In this document: positions 44,694-53,723 of the stretch, in pieces
Position numbering within the stretch: the stretch's first letter is position 1
Layout: every line of letters starts with the position of its first letter
Source of the DNA: an uncultured Bacteroidia bacterium
GTDB lineage: Bacteria; Bacteroidota; Bacteroidia; Bacteroidales; UBA932
NCBI GenBank assembly: GCA_902774155.1
Contig: CACYHF010000002.1
Location: 42,602 to 106,601, forward strand
Length of the DNA: 64,000 nucleotides
Reading direction: 5' to 3'
Position numbers and translations under genes: made by a program
Notes under the pieces: model-generated
The model's database searches: none
Told to the model about the DNA's origin: nothing
The model's input: only the letters and a program-made list of their open reading frames with translations

Positions 44694-47600
44694 TTAAGGG
44701 ATCAGGAGCACAAGTTCATCGTCGGCTGGCACGAGGCGGAGGACGGAAGCGGTACCTTGGGAACGCAGGTCCTCCACATAGCCTTTGTCCACTTTCAGGC
44801 CATAGTCCCTTCCCAAGTAACTGGCTTGGATGGCCTGGCTGGAAAGGGACGTGAACGGCAGTTGGGCACCGGGAGCCGTGGAAAGCTCCAGGTACCACTT
44901 GCCCACACGGCCTTTGGTGCAGATGGAAAAGCCATCTTCTGTGAAGGAAAGGATAAATACCCCCCGGGCCGATGGCCAGAGAATCTTCTGCTCCTTGTCG
45001 GTGGCGGTGAACTGGGGTTCGTCCCCCTTGAAATCCGGTGCCACCAGATGCAGACCGGCCATGTGATCGGCCTGGCTCCAGAGGCAGCCGTCCACCAGCG
45101 GAAGAGTTTCGTAACGGAAGATAGGGAGGGTGTCGGGCCGATCCAGATATTCTGAACGCAGTTGTTGGTCAAAGACGTGTATATCGCGGATCTTCAGGGA
45201 TTTTCCTTCCCATAGCAGGTTGGCGCGGTAGTTCCGGCTGTTGAACCACAGGGTTTTCCGGGCTTTTCTCTGGATATCTTCGGTAGTGATGACGGAGGTG
45301 GGAGGTGTGACGGGGTAATTAGCCTTGAACCATCGGCCTGTCTGGGCCAGGGTCTCGATGCGGACTTTTCCTTCCTGCTGCAACTGCACCAGGCGGCCTG
45401 TCTGATATACGAAGCCCTTTTCCATGGCCTCCCAGGTGAAGGAGTTCTCCTGACCCACCTGGACGTAATTGTAGCCCATATGCGGTTCCCGGGTGAACAT
45501 CCGGAAGAACCAGTCCACCCATTTGGGGTTGCCGCCGCCCAGTTTGTAAACAGGCTCCAGGGTCACGACGCTTTGGACGGCTCCGCCCACACCGGCTTCG
45601 TACTGGTAGATGGGGTCACTGCCCAGCATGCGGAAGATGGGTACGTCAATGGCGCCATCGGCCGTCTGCGCCGGCATGTAGGCATTCTGGCGGCTGGGAT
45701 AATAGCCGCCGTTCCAATAGCCGCCCCACAGCGTGTAACCGTCAGTGCCCACCTGGTCGCGGCAGGAGCAGGAAGCCTCGATGCCGTATTTGTCCCGAAG
45801 ATAGGCCAGCGTTCCGGCCTCGATGAACCAGGATCCAACCGACTTGGGGTACTGGCCGAAAATGGCCTTGAACTGCTCCATGTAAACATCCACCAGACGT
45901 TCCCTTTCGGCCTGGGTGTAACCCACTGAAAATCCCACGTGGGCGTGCCAGTCCCAGGGGTATCGGCCCCTCCAGTTATAACCGGCGGCTTCCACATGCG
46001 GCTGGGTGATTTCCCACCAGGCGCCCACCTCGCATCCACGCGCCATCTCCTCCTTCATCAGTGCCTGATACGAAGGATCCATAAGCGCGTCGAATTGCAG
46101 TAAATACGTGCCGATCAGCCCTTTGCTCCGGAGGTCTTCGGCCTGTGAACGTACAGTTTCGAAGAGCACCCGGTTGGTGATTTTCTTGCTGCGGGGTTCG
46201 GTGAACCGGATGAAATTGATGATGTTGACGATACGCGGGGTCTGGGGCTGGTAAGTCAGGAGCCGGACCGGACCCAGGAGACCCGAAGGCTGGAGTTTGT
46301 CTTCCGCCTCATAGAAACGGCGGACCTTGGTGACGGGTTTTGCATTCCGCTGCCGGTCGCCGATCATCCGGTTCACCCAGAGGTTTGTCACCTTGACTTC
46401 CAGCTTGTTCTCGCCTTCTTGCAGGTAGGGGAGGATATCGGCCGATACAAAAGGCGCATGCCATAAAACGCCGGCGGGATGGCCGTTGACGAAGAGTTCG
46501 GCCAGGACTTTTACTTCGCCCAGGTCTATTCTTGCTTCTTCCAGACCCTCCAGGCTGTCCACGGTAAAGGTGGTGGAATAATGCGCCGTACCGGAGAAGT
46601 ATTTCACCACGGGGTCACTGTTAGAGGTCCAGTCGTTCAGCACCGAGAAGGTTTCCACGGCCGATTCGCCCCCTTTCTGCACAAACTCCACATCCCAGTA
46701 GCGGTCCAGGATTTGGGCCGATTGCAGGTTGCCGGGCTGTTTGGCGGCTGGCACGTTCAGCGGAGTGTCAGTGAGGACATAGAACAGGGCTTCACCGGAA
46801 AGCAGGGAGAACTGCAGGGCTGTGTATCCGTTGCCGACATCGGCACAATCCAGCGCGAAAGCCTCTCCGGTTTCGGGGTTGAAGAGGGCAGCATACCGGG
46901 CCACAGTGCGGAACTTGACGGTTCCGCTCTGCTTCTTGCCGGTGAAATTACTTAACCAGTAAATATTTATGCCCTTGCCAGGGATTTCCCGGTGAACGGA
47001 CTGGATGCCCATCAGGCTGGCATCGTGGCCCCTTTCGTTTTGGGGAATACCCACGCCATCGCCGAACAGATGCTCAGGCGTTATTCCTTCCGGAAGCACC
47101 ACATCGGGTTGGAGGGTGGCGAGGAAGGGGGCATTTTCCTCTAACACGCACACGCCGGCGGCGCGGATTTCCGCTATCCGGGCCTTCAGCTCGTCTGAAA
47201 TCACTTGTGCATGGCGCCCCATCATTAGGATGGAGTAACGCTGGCCGCTGTCCGTTACCAGCGTTCCATTTTCAATGCGTACCTGGTTCAGCAGGACGTC
47301 CGGACTGGCGAAGTCGAAGTTGTAGCCGGAGGGAAGGGTGGGCAAAAATTTAAAATGCTCGCCTCCGTAGGCGGCGGTGGCGTTGGTGTCCTCCCCGTAG
47401 AAGAGGAGGATATCGGCCACATTCCTTCCGCTTTGCATCATCTGGCAGCTGCGGGAGAGATAATCGGTCCAGACCTTGGCGTAGGGAGCCCATGTCTCGT
47501 TCCGGTGAAACCACTGGCCATACTTGAAGAGCCCCAGGCCCGGCAGATAATCATCCGAGGGCTGCGAGGCGGAGTCGTGGATGACGAAGCGGTTCAGACC

Positions 47601-49361
47601 GCTGGCCAGGGCCATATCGGCTATGGGCTTGATATTGGCCGGATGATAGGTATAGGCCTTTTTGTTCTCCCCGTTGGCGGTAAAAGACTCAGCCGCTGCG
47701 ATATTCTGTCCGTAGATATGGGCCACTGAGGCGCTTTCGCGGATGTCCACGATGGCCGATGGAAGCATGGAACCGGAAGGACTGTCGGTCATCCAGATGG
47801 CCGCCATGGGCACCGTTGCGGCCCGCTTTGCATCCATGCCGTCGCCCACGAAGGCCCGTCCGGTTTCGTGGGCCTCGATGTAGGTGCCCTTCATGCCGTA
47901 TTCCTTTACGAAATCGCCGATGCGGGCGTAGTTTTCGGTGAAGAGTTCGCCCAGCGTCTTGCGCCAGTCGAAGAGGAAGCGCTCGCTGATGCTGGCATCG
48001 CCGATGATTTCTCCGGCCAGGACAGGCAGCCAAGGGATAAGGTCGTATCCGCGGCGTTTTTGGAATTCTTCGGGCAGGCAGGCCGACCAAGTCTCCGATT
48101 TAGCCTCGTAGCTGTCCACCAGGATATGGGTTACGCCTTTGGGTCCCAGCATACCGCCGGCGGCCTCTTTGTACATATCCAGATAGGTGTGGAAATAGCG
48201 GCTCCAGGCCTCTTTGTCCAGTTTGTCCACTTCCAGTCCCGTGGCATTGGGGGAGGCCGGATGGTTCATCTTGCCCGTGAGGGAGGCGCCGAAGCGGTAG
48301 ATTCTCCATTTCCCTTCGGGCAGGCTGCATTGCAGGCGTCCGTCGGGGCCCATTCGGCCTGTAAGGATTACCACATCCTGGGGTCGAATGCATTTTTCTT
48401 TATCAATTTGCTCCGTGGGATACAGGTTGAAATCGTAGGGGAAGCAGTAACCTGCCTTTTCCTGAAAGCGTTCAATCTTACGTACGCCGTGCAGTTGCAA
48501 ATCCTGGATGCCTTCTCCCGTTACCCGGAAATAGCGGGCCTTGGTGGGCGGGATATTCAGGGTGACATACTCCAGCGGCGATTTCAGGATCTTACAGACC
48601 GTCTTCCATTTTTTGCCGTCCTGGCTGCACTGCAGTTCGCTGTCCGTATAAATATTCCCTTCCCTGGGACGGAAACCACCGGCCGTTCCTTTAAGCGTAA
48701 AGGACTGGATTAAAGTGGGGCGGGGGAATCGGACCGTGATGGAGGTGTCTTCCTTCTTTATATCGGCCCCCATTTCTTCCATACTCATATCGCCATCCGG
48801 CAGTTTGACGGCAATCAGGGCCACATCGTAGCCGAAATCCTCCACTTGCACGTGCTCCGGAGGGGCCGGCAAATCCCTGTACTGGCCTGTGACTTTGCTA
48901 AGTTCCGGAAGTTTTACATCAATGGCTCCGCCCCGGACATCCACGCTTTGCCATTCCAGTTTTTTCATGGCATCCTGCGGCGATACCCAGGGGCCGCCGG
49001 TGCTGCTCCAGCCCGGCGCGCTGGCCACGGTGGCCTCCATTCCCAGGGAATCGGCCAGGAAAATGGCATAGCGGTAGGCTTCTTTCCAACTGTCGGACAG
49101 ATAGGGCCTTTTGAAGGCGGCCGCCTTGGGCATATTGACCCCGCCGGCGTCGAACTGATGGAAACCGGCAATGCCCATGGCATCCATCCAGGTCAGGTCT
49201 TTCTTGATGCCGTCCAGACTCACTTCGCCGTCCATCCAATGCCACCAAACGTAAGGCCTGGCGGCGCGGGGCGGATGCTGGAAAGAGGAAAGCAGGCTAT
49301 CCGGTTCGGCTGCGGGAGAGGAGGCAGCCAGGAGCAGGGAGAAAAGCAGAGACAGGGTCAT
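44694..49361 (-). CDS. GH106 alpha-L-rhamnosidase-like protein fused to a C-terminal deacetylase-like domain
   Basis: This 1,555-residue exported protein has a signal peptide (MTLSLLFSLLLAASSPA). Residues 25 to about 1040 are GH106-like, with PYVWWHWMDGEVSLDGIKKDL, GIAGFHQFDAGG, ESFTANGENKKAYTYHP and a jelly-roll end QPSGLLGPVRLL. From about 1041 a second module of roughly 515 residues begins (RIVNIINFIRFTEPR). It includes GAWWEITQPHVEA, WDWHAHVGFSVGYT, SVGSWFIEAGTLAYLRDKYG and a beta-rich tail, resembling the polysaccharide-deacetylase/glycosidase barrel. GH106 enzymes release L-rhamnose from pectin-like glycans. The fusion is in one open frame without a break. It overlaps the upstream glycerophosphodiesterase gene by 4 bp. 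Confidence 0.82.
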   Translation of the reverse strand: MTLSLLFSLLLAASSPAAEPDSLLSSFQHPPRAARPYVWWHWMDGEVSLDGIKKDLTWMDAMGIAGFHQFDAGGVNMPKAAAFKRPYLSDSWKEAYRYAIFLADSLGMEATVASAPGWSSTGGPWVSPQDAMKKLEWQSVDVRGGAIDVKLPELSKVTGQYRDLPAPPEHVQVEDFGYDVALIAVKLPDGDMSMEEMGADIKKEDTSITVRFPRPTLIQSFTLKGTAGGFRPREGNIYTDSELQCSQDGKKWKTVCKILKSPLEYVTLNIPPTKARYFRVTGEGIQDLQLHGVRKIERFQEKAGYCFPYDFNLYPTEQIDKEKCIRPQDVVILTGRMGPDGRLQCSLPEGKWRIYRFGASLTGKMNHPASPNATGLEVDKLDKEAWSRYFHTYLDMYKEAAGGMLGPKGVTHILVDSYEAKSETWSACLPEEFQKRRGYDLIPWLPVLAGEIIGDASISERFLFDWRKTLGELFTENYARIGDFVKEYGMKGTYIEAHETGRAFVGDGMDAKRAATVPMAAIWMTDSPSGSMLPSAIVDIRESASVAHIYGQNIAAAESFTANGENKKAYTYHPANIKPIADMALASGLNRFVIHDSASQPSDDYLPGLGLFKYGQWFHRNETWAPYAKVWTDYLSRSCQMMQSGRNVADILLFYGEDTNATAAYGGEHFKFLPTLPSGYNFDFASPDVLLNQVRIENGTLVTDSGQRYSILMMGRHAQVISDELKARIAEIRAAGVCVLEENAPFLATLQPDVVLPEGITPEHLFGDGVGIPQNERGHDASLMGIQSVHREIPGKGINIYWLSNFTGKKQSGTVKFRTVARYAALFNPETGEAFALDCADVGNGYTALQFSLLSGEALFYVLTDTPLNVPAAKQPGNLQSAQILDRYWDVEFVQKGGESAVETFSVLNDWTSNSDPVVKYFSGTAHYSTTFTVDSLEGLEEARIDLGEVKVLAELFVNGHPAGVLWHAPFVSADILPYLQEGENKLEVKVTNLWVNRMIGDRQRNAKPVTKVRRFYEAEDKLQPSGLLGPVRLLTYQPQTPRIVNIINFIRFTEPRSKKITNRVLFETVRSQAEDLRSKGLIGTYLLQFDALMDPSYQALMKEEMARGCEVGAWWEITQPHVEAAGYNWRGRYPWDWHAHVGFSVGYTQAERERLVDVYMEQFKAIFGQYPKSVGSWFIEAGTLAYLRDKYGIEASCSCRDQVGTDGYTLWGGYWNGGYYPSRQNAYMPAQTADGAIDVPIFRMLGSDPIYQYEAGVGGAVQSVVTLEPVYKLGGGNPKWVDWFFRMFTREPHMGYNYVQVGQENSFTWEAMEKGFVYQTGRLVQLQQEGKVRIETLAQTGRWFKANYPVTPPTSVITTEDIQRKARKTLWFNSRNYRANLLWEGKSLKIRDIHVFDQQLRSEYLDRPDTLPIFRYETLPLVDGCLWSQADHMAGLHLVAPDFKGDEPQFTATDKEQKILWPSARGVFILSFTEDGFSICTKGRVGKWYLELSTAPGAQLPFTSLSSQAIQASYLGRDYGLKVDKGYVEDLRSQGTASVLRLVPADDELVLLIP

Positions 49362-50446
49362 AGGGTATACAGATGGACCTTCAGGGACTTGATATTAGTG
49401 GAGGCCAGTGCCTTCAGCGTTAATTCAGGATTGGATTTATACAGGCGTACGCCGAATCTTTTCGGCTGGCCCGCTTCCTGGTGAGACAGGGTATAAGTTC
49501 TGCCGCAAAGGGTGATTTCCAGGGAACCCTGGAAGTCCAGTTCCATTGTAACGGCCGAAAATTCAGACGCTTCCTCCTTCCAATTAAAGCTTTCCCCTTC
49601 GGCCAGGTCCAGGCTCTTTTTCTTCAGGGAGGTGGTGGCCTTGCGGCCCTGGGTCTGGTGCCAGTAGAAATCAGACAGCTCAATGGTGACGCCGTCCGTA
49701 AGGGCCCGCTGCTCGTGGGGCGAGGGGAAGATGGAGGCCTGGACTTCAAAACCGGCGTCCTTCAGGGCCTGGATATATGCGGCGTCCAACATCCGGTAGT
49801 TCATAGTGCTCATTCCGCATCGGCCTCCTATGTTTTCCAGCCGATGGATGGTGGTGGCGGCATCGTCTTTTCCAGGATCCAGCAGGATCAGGCAGGAAGA
49901 ATAGTCCCGGGCGCGGCTCACGGCGGCCTCATTGGCATCAAAGGCTATGAAATGATCGCCCAAAATTTCCTGCGCCAGAGCATAGGACTCTACCACTGCG
50001 CTGTGGAGCATGGGGATGATGCCTGCGTCCCGGCAGGCTTCCAATTCTTCCCGGAGGGTAGGAATGGGCGTCCGAAGCGCCGGATCCGTGGAGGCCAGGA
50101 CATAACGGGTTCTCAGTTCCTCGAAGGTGCAATCGGCCACCCTGACAGATTCAGTGATCTTTGAATAATCGGCCGCATTGCGCATGGTCCGGTTGATGGT
50201 ACCGTCGTGCATGATCACCATCACGCTGTCGCGGGTGTACTTGACATCGCATTCAATAGCAGGATAGCCGTATCGGGCGGCCATCCATACCCCTGCCGGG
50301 CAGTTTTCGTTGATATAGAATTCTTCCCCTTCCTTAAGCCAGCAGCCCCTGTGGGCCACGGCCATGGGGAGGTCTTCAGGGGCCTCCTGCCCGCAGGAAA
50401 GGGCCAGGAGCACCATAGACAGCATGGAAATAAGCCTTTTGAACAT
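49358..50446 (-). CDS. Glycerophosphodiester phosphodiesterase family lipoprotein
   Basis: The 362-residue protein has lipobox LLALSC (Cys near 18) and a GDPD TIM barrel. AVAHRGC near 30, IECDVKYTRDSVMVIMHDGTINR (Glu, Asp and His ligands) and PIPTLREELEACRDAGI are present. A beta-rich tail of about 100 residues (residue 260 on) may bind carbohydrate. It would hydrolyse glycerophosphodiesters at the cell surface or in the periplasm. The start at 50446 follows a -7 element by 20 bp. It is followed by the GH106 fusion gene in the same operon. Confidence 0.87.
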   Translation of the reverse strand: MFKRLISMLSMVLLALSCGQEAPEDLPMAVAHRGCWLKEGEEFYINENCPAGVWMAARYGYPAIECDVKYTRDSVMVIMHDGTINRTMRNAADYSKITESVRVADCTFEELRTRYVLASTDPALRTPIPTLREELEACRDAGIIPMLHSAVVESYALAQEILGDHFIAFDANEAAVSRARDYSSCLILLDPGKDDAATTIHRLENIGGRCGMSTMNYRMLDAAYIQALKDAGFEVQASIFPSPHEQRALTDGVTIELSDFYWHQTQGRKATTSLKKKSLDLAEGESFNWKEEASEFSAVTMELDFQGSLEITLCGRTYTLSHQEAGQPKRFGVRLYKSNPELTLKALASTNIKSLKVHLYTL

Positions 50447-50466
50447 ATCTTTGCCTGTAATATGCA

Positions 50467-50474
50467 CAAATCTA
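50467..50474 (-). promoter_or_regulatory. -7 element (TAGATTTG, minus strand) of the GDPD-GH106 operon
   Basis: It is an exact TAnnTTTG match 20 bp before the start at 50446. Confidence 0.5.
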
Positions 50475-50520
50475 CACATTTTTGGCCGAAAATACATCAG
50501 GCTTATATTGCGAAATTTCT

Positions 50521-50528
50521 TAATTTTG
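50521..50528 (+). promoter_or_regulatory. -7 element (TAATTTTG) of the broken lipoprotein gene
   Basis: It is an exact TAnnTTTG match 50 bp before the ATG at 50579. Confidence 0.45.
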
Positions 50529-50578
50529 TATCGTGGTCAAAGCCCAAAAACAGTGAACATACGAAAATAATATATGTT

Positions 50579-51140
50579 ATGAAAAGGTTTCTCATCGTAG
50601 TTTTTGCTTCGCTTTTTGCTTTTTACGGTTGCAAGTGTTCGAATAATGCGCCTGCAGAAGCTTCTGCCCAGCAGGAGGATACGCCCATGGCGGCCATTGA
50701 GCGGTATATGACGGAGGTGGGTAGCCAGTACAGTCCGGGGACATACTGTATTCCTTATGCCCAGGTTGTTGCAACGGATGAGAGCAATCCTGAAGACATC
50801 CGGGTCTGGGGCATTTTCCAGGGAAAATTACAATTTGGAAGGGGACACCCTGCTTTGCATTTCCGGAGGCAGTCATCCCGGCCTCATGCACGTGGCCAAG
50901 ACGGCCGATGGCTATGAGGTCAAGAGCTTCGACGAAGTAGCGGACGGTTCCTTATTCGATTCCACCGCCAAAGCCATCTTCCTGGAGCACTACGAAGCCT
51001 TCACGAAGACGCTGGCTGATGATTCAGCCAAGAAATCGGTCCGCGAGAAAGCCCTTGCCGCTTATGTATCGGCCCATCAGATCCCGGCCAAACTCTATAA
51101 GGACTACGGTTGGGATGCCGTTACAATTCCGCAAATTTAA
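50579..51140 (+). pseudogene. Small lipoprotein gene interrupted by a 1-base frameshift
   Basis: The first frame begins MKRFLIVVFASLFAFYGC (lipobox Cys at 18) and makes sense through EDIRVWGIFQ. It then reads unrelated sequence to a stop at 50917. Removing one G from the GGG at 50821-50823 joins WGIFQ directly to ENYNLEGDTLLCISGG in the other frame, which runs to 51140 and gives about 186 residues. The C-terminal part is helical (KAIFLEHYEAFTKTLADDSA). The family is not recognised. The simplest cause is a G2-to-G3 homopolymer change, real or sequencing-derived. Confidence 0.8.
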
Positions 51141-52432
51141 TCGAAATTGACACAAATGGTGTAGGGTACGCCGTTCAGGACATCTGTTCGGCCTGCATAC
51201 TCTACGCCATACTTTCCTGTTGTGGCCGTGACGGTGGTGGCGCAGAAGACGGAGATGTAGTACTTCCCGGGCTTCGGGTCCGGGATTTCCAGCGTTTTGG
51301 CCACTTTTTCTCCCACATTGCACCAGGTGGACTCACCGGCGTAGGCGAAGCCTTTCCGGGAAGCGTAGAGATGCAGGTCAAAGTCATCGGCATCCAGGAT
51401 GCCCTCCAGGCCGATGGTCATGTGCTTAACGCCTTTCGGCACCTCAATGCAGAAGTGGTGGTACTGGCGGTCGCCCACGGGCGCAAAGGCGGGATCGCGG
51501 CGATTGGTCATGGCCCGGGGCTCACCGGGGGAGAGGACTGCTTTGAGTTGCGGCGTTCCGTTCCCAGCCAGGGCGTATCGGACCATCGCGGCCATCAGGC
51601 CCAGGTTATCGGCCTCTATGCGCGCCCCTTCCGGATGTGAACCGCAAAGGACCACCCGTCCGGTTTCGGCCGATTCCTTATGGGCCCACACCACGGGAAG
51701 GCCGTTGATGTCCCGCTCCAACTCGCGTCCTTTGGTGTTGTAGGTGGCCAGGATTTCCGTTCCTTTCGGTGCCGTCTCCAGGTTGGGATAGCAGCCGCCG
51801 TTGTGCCGGACGCTGTCAATATGCATGCGGCCGTCGAAATCGAAATATTGGGTGAGGGGGCCATCGGCAACGATGTCCACGGCCGTGTAGGATTTGTTCA
51901 GGCGGGTTGCTACGGCATGTCCCGGCCACAGTCCCATATAGGTGTCGGTATGGCTTACGGTGGTGTTGTCTCCGGGTTTTACCGAGCCTATGCTGGCGAT
52001 AAAGGCCCCGGCGCAGGAGCCCAGGTAGCTTCCGCCCGCTTTTACGAAGTCCCGGAGCACCTGCCTTCCGGCCGCCTCCAGGCTCCGTCCATGGGTCACG
52101 GCTTTTCCGCCGTTCATGTACACCATCCGGAACCGCGGCTGCCCGTCGGGGTACAGCAGGATGCCGTTTTCGTCTATAGGTGAACCGGCAATCAACTCCC
52201 GTTGCCGCAGGGTGTCAGTATGCGTGAACTTGTATTTCTTGGTAGAACTGTGCGGAGTGGACACGAAGGCCTCCATGGAAAGCCCCAGCATCTCTGTCAC
52301 CGGCAAATCTGTCCGGGAGTTGAGCATGATGCCGCTGTCCATGAAAATGTCCTTGTAATATCCTTTGGTATTGTCCTGTCCCCAGGCTAAGAACGGGAAC
52401 GAAAGGGCGAGAATGAAGAGAACTCGTTTCAT
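51137..52432 (-). CDS. BPL-N-like class I amidotransferase-fold exported protein with PPC-type tail
   Basis: The 431-residue protein has signal peptide MKRVLFILALSFPFLAWGQ. The N-terminal ~300 residues carry a glutamine-amidotransferase fold: VYMNGGKAVTHG, nucleophile GSCAGAFIASIG (Cys near 145) and His in LCGSHPEGAR, as in the biotin-protein-ligase N-terminal-like group. The last ~110 residues (HHFCIEVPKGVKHMTIGLEG..DADDFDLHLYASR) resemble a bacterial pre-peptidase C-terminal domain. Substrate unknown. It is last in the minus-strand run from the carbonic anhydrase gene, 12 bp after the previous gene. Confidence 0.77.
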   Translation of the reverse strand: MKRVLFILALSFPFLAWGQDNTKGYYKDIFMDSGIMLNSRTDLPVTEMLGLSMEAFVSTPHSSTKKYKFTHTDTLRQRELIAGSPIDENGILLYPDGQPRFRMVYMNGGKAVTHGRSLEAAGRQVLRDFVKAGGSYLGSCAGAFIASIGSVKPGDNTTVSHTDTYMGLWPGHAVATRLNKSYTAVDIVADGPLTQYFDFDGRMHIDSVRHNGGCYPNLETAPKGTEILATYNTKGRELERDINGLPVVWAHKESAETGRVVLCGSHPEGARIEADNLGLMAAMVRYALAGNGTPQLKAVLSPGEPRAMTNRRDPAFAPVGDRQYHHFCIEVPKGVKHMTIGLEGILDADDFDLHLYASRKGFAYAGESTWCNVGEKVAKTLEIPDPKPGKYYISVFCATTVTATTGKYGVEYAGRTDVLNGVPYTICVNFD

Positions 52433-52444
52433 GGCGCCTCTGTT

Positions 52445-53506
52445 TTAATCGTTTAAGAGTTTCATGCCGGAGGCGTCGATATAACCGCTGAGCACATCTG
52501 CCATGAGGAACATGTTGGATGCGATGGGGTAGATGCGTGCATCCTTCATGTGCTCCTTCAAGGAGTACCAAGTAGCGTCGGAGTCCTCGATGTGGTCGCA
52601 GAAAGTAATTCCAGGGAATCTTTCGGCAAGATTTGAACGGAAGACGGCCGTATAATGGCTGCACAGGGCGTCCAGCTCTCCCTCCAGTGCTTGGTCGGCC
52701 TCCTCTTCCCGGATGCGGGCGTAAGTGTCGATGAACTCCTGGTAGAAATCCGACTTGTTCACGGTGAGCCCGTCCCATTCCTCGCTCACCAACAGACAGC
52801 GGTTCACATCTCCCGGGTCGCGGTCGATGGCCAGGTCGTTAAGTTTGGTGAAGGTAACACCGAAGAGCGTGAGCACATCCCCGTCGGTGGAGAACTTGAT
52901 TTTGGTGAAATCCAGGCCGATGGAGGCCTTAATGTAATACTTGCCGATATACAGCACCTTCTTTTCCCCGGGGTAGGTGAGGTCATCCACCCATTTGACA
53001 ATGCGGTCGAAGACGCCTTTCTTGTCGGCAATCTTGTATACAGGGTCGTTCACGAAGCGCTCCAGTGGCTCTTCCTTGACGATGTATCCCGTCTTGTCGA
53101 AGGTCATGGTCTCCACCTTGAAGGTGAAATTGACATTGGCGGGGACGCTGGCCGTCTGCGCCCAGGTGTCGATGCGTCTCTCCAGTTCGCGGTTCTGATT
53201 CTCGAGCGTGGCCACCTTCTCCAGGAGTTCCTTTTCGGCCTTTTCCTTTTCCATCAATTCCAGCGCCTTCTCGCGGAACTCATTCTGGATGAGGCGGTTG
53301 ATGGGGCGTATGGCCACCAGCATGAGAAGGACTGTAATTACGTTAGAGAGGATGATGGCCAGGGGCGCCATGAGCTTCGGAAAGAAGATAAAGGCCGCCA
53401 CGTTGCAGGCAATGAGAAGGAAACAGGCCGATGTGACCAGGAAACTTGTCGCCATCTTGCTCTGGTCCAGAATGGACTTGACTGTTTTATGTATGAAGAA
53501 ACCCAT
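52445..53506 (-). CDS. Membrane-anchored coiled-coil protein, possibly DUF4230-related
   Basis: The 353-residue protein has two transmembrane helices (about 20-41 and 46-66), then a coiled coil (residues 72-110, FREKALELMEKEKAEKELLEKV). A soluble domain follows with KYYIKASIGLDFTKIKFSTDGDVLTLF, faintly like DUF4230 proteins. No enzyme motif is visible. It lies between the truncated dtd gene (13 bp upstream) and the amidotransferase-fold gene (12 bp downstream), probably in one operon. Function unknown. Confidence 0.6.
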   Translation of the reverse strand: MGFFIHKTVKSILDQSKMATSFLVTSACFLLIACNVAAFIFFPKLMAPLAIILSNVITVLLMLVAIRPINRLIQNEFREKALELMEKEKAEKELLEKVATLENQNRELERRIDTWAQTASVPANVNFTFKVETMTFDKTGYIVKEEPLERFVNDPVYKIADKKGVFDRIVKWVDDLTYPGEKKVLYIGKYYIKASIGLDFTKIKFSTDGDVLTLFGVTFTKLNDLAIDRDPGDVNRCLLVSEEWDGLTVNKSDFYQEFIDTYARIREEEADQALEGELDALCSHYTAVFRSNLAERFPGITFCDHIEDSDATWYSLKEHMKDARIYPIASNMFLMADVLSGYIDASGMKLLND

Positions 53507-53519
53507 ATCGGTGTAGTGA

Positions 53520-53720
53520 TTATTCTTTGTTTTTGGTGTCGATGCAGATGGTTACCGGGCCGTCGTTCACCAGGGCCACTTTCATGTCCGCGCCGAATTC
53601 TCCTGTTCCCACCGGTCGGCCGATACCCAAAAGGATCATCAGGCCTTGGCCGATGGAAGATTTGACTGTTCCGTCAATGGTGACGGAGGCGGAAGATACT
53701 CTTTGAATGACGGCACGCAT
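53520..53720 (-). pseudogene. dtd: D-aminoacyl-tRNA deacylase remnant with in-frame internal deletion
   Basis: The 66-residue frame equals the first 33 residues of Dtd ([21 protein letters not shown]) joined to its last 33 ([27 protein letters not shown]). Full-length Dtd is about 150 residues, so some 84 central residues, including the catalytic SQFTL loop, are missing. The frame is kept and the C-terminal Gly-cisPro motif (NDGPVT) remains. The join lies at about 53615-53625 and contains a GGCCGAT copy (53618-53624). Deacylase activity is very unlikely. It starts 3 bp after nnrD ends. Confidence 0.88.
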
Positions 53721-53723
53721 AGA

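Noticed and set aside
44694-49361. Fusion created by a missed stop codon between two genes
   Set aside because: The linker is in frame, with no overlapping start or ribosome-binding signal for a second gene, and both modules read cleanly.
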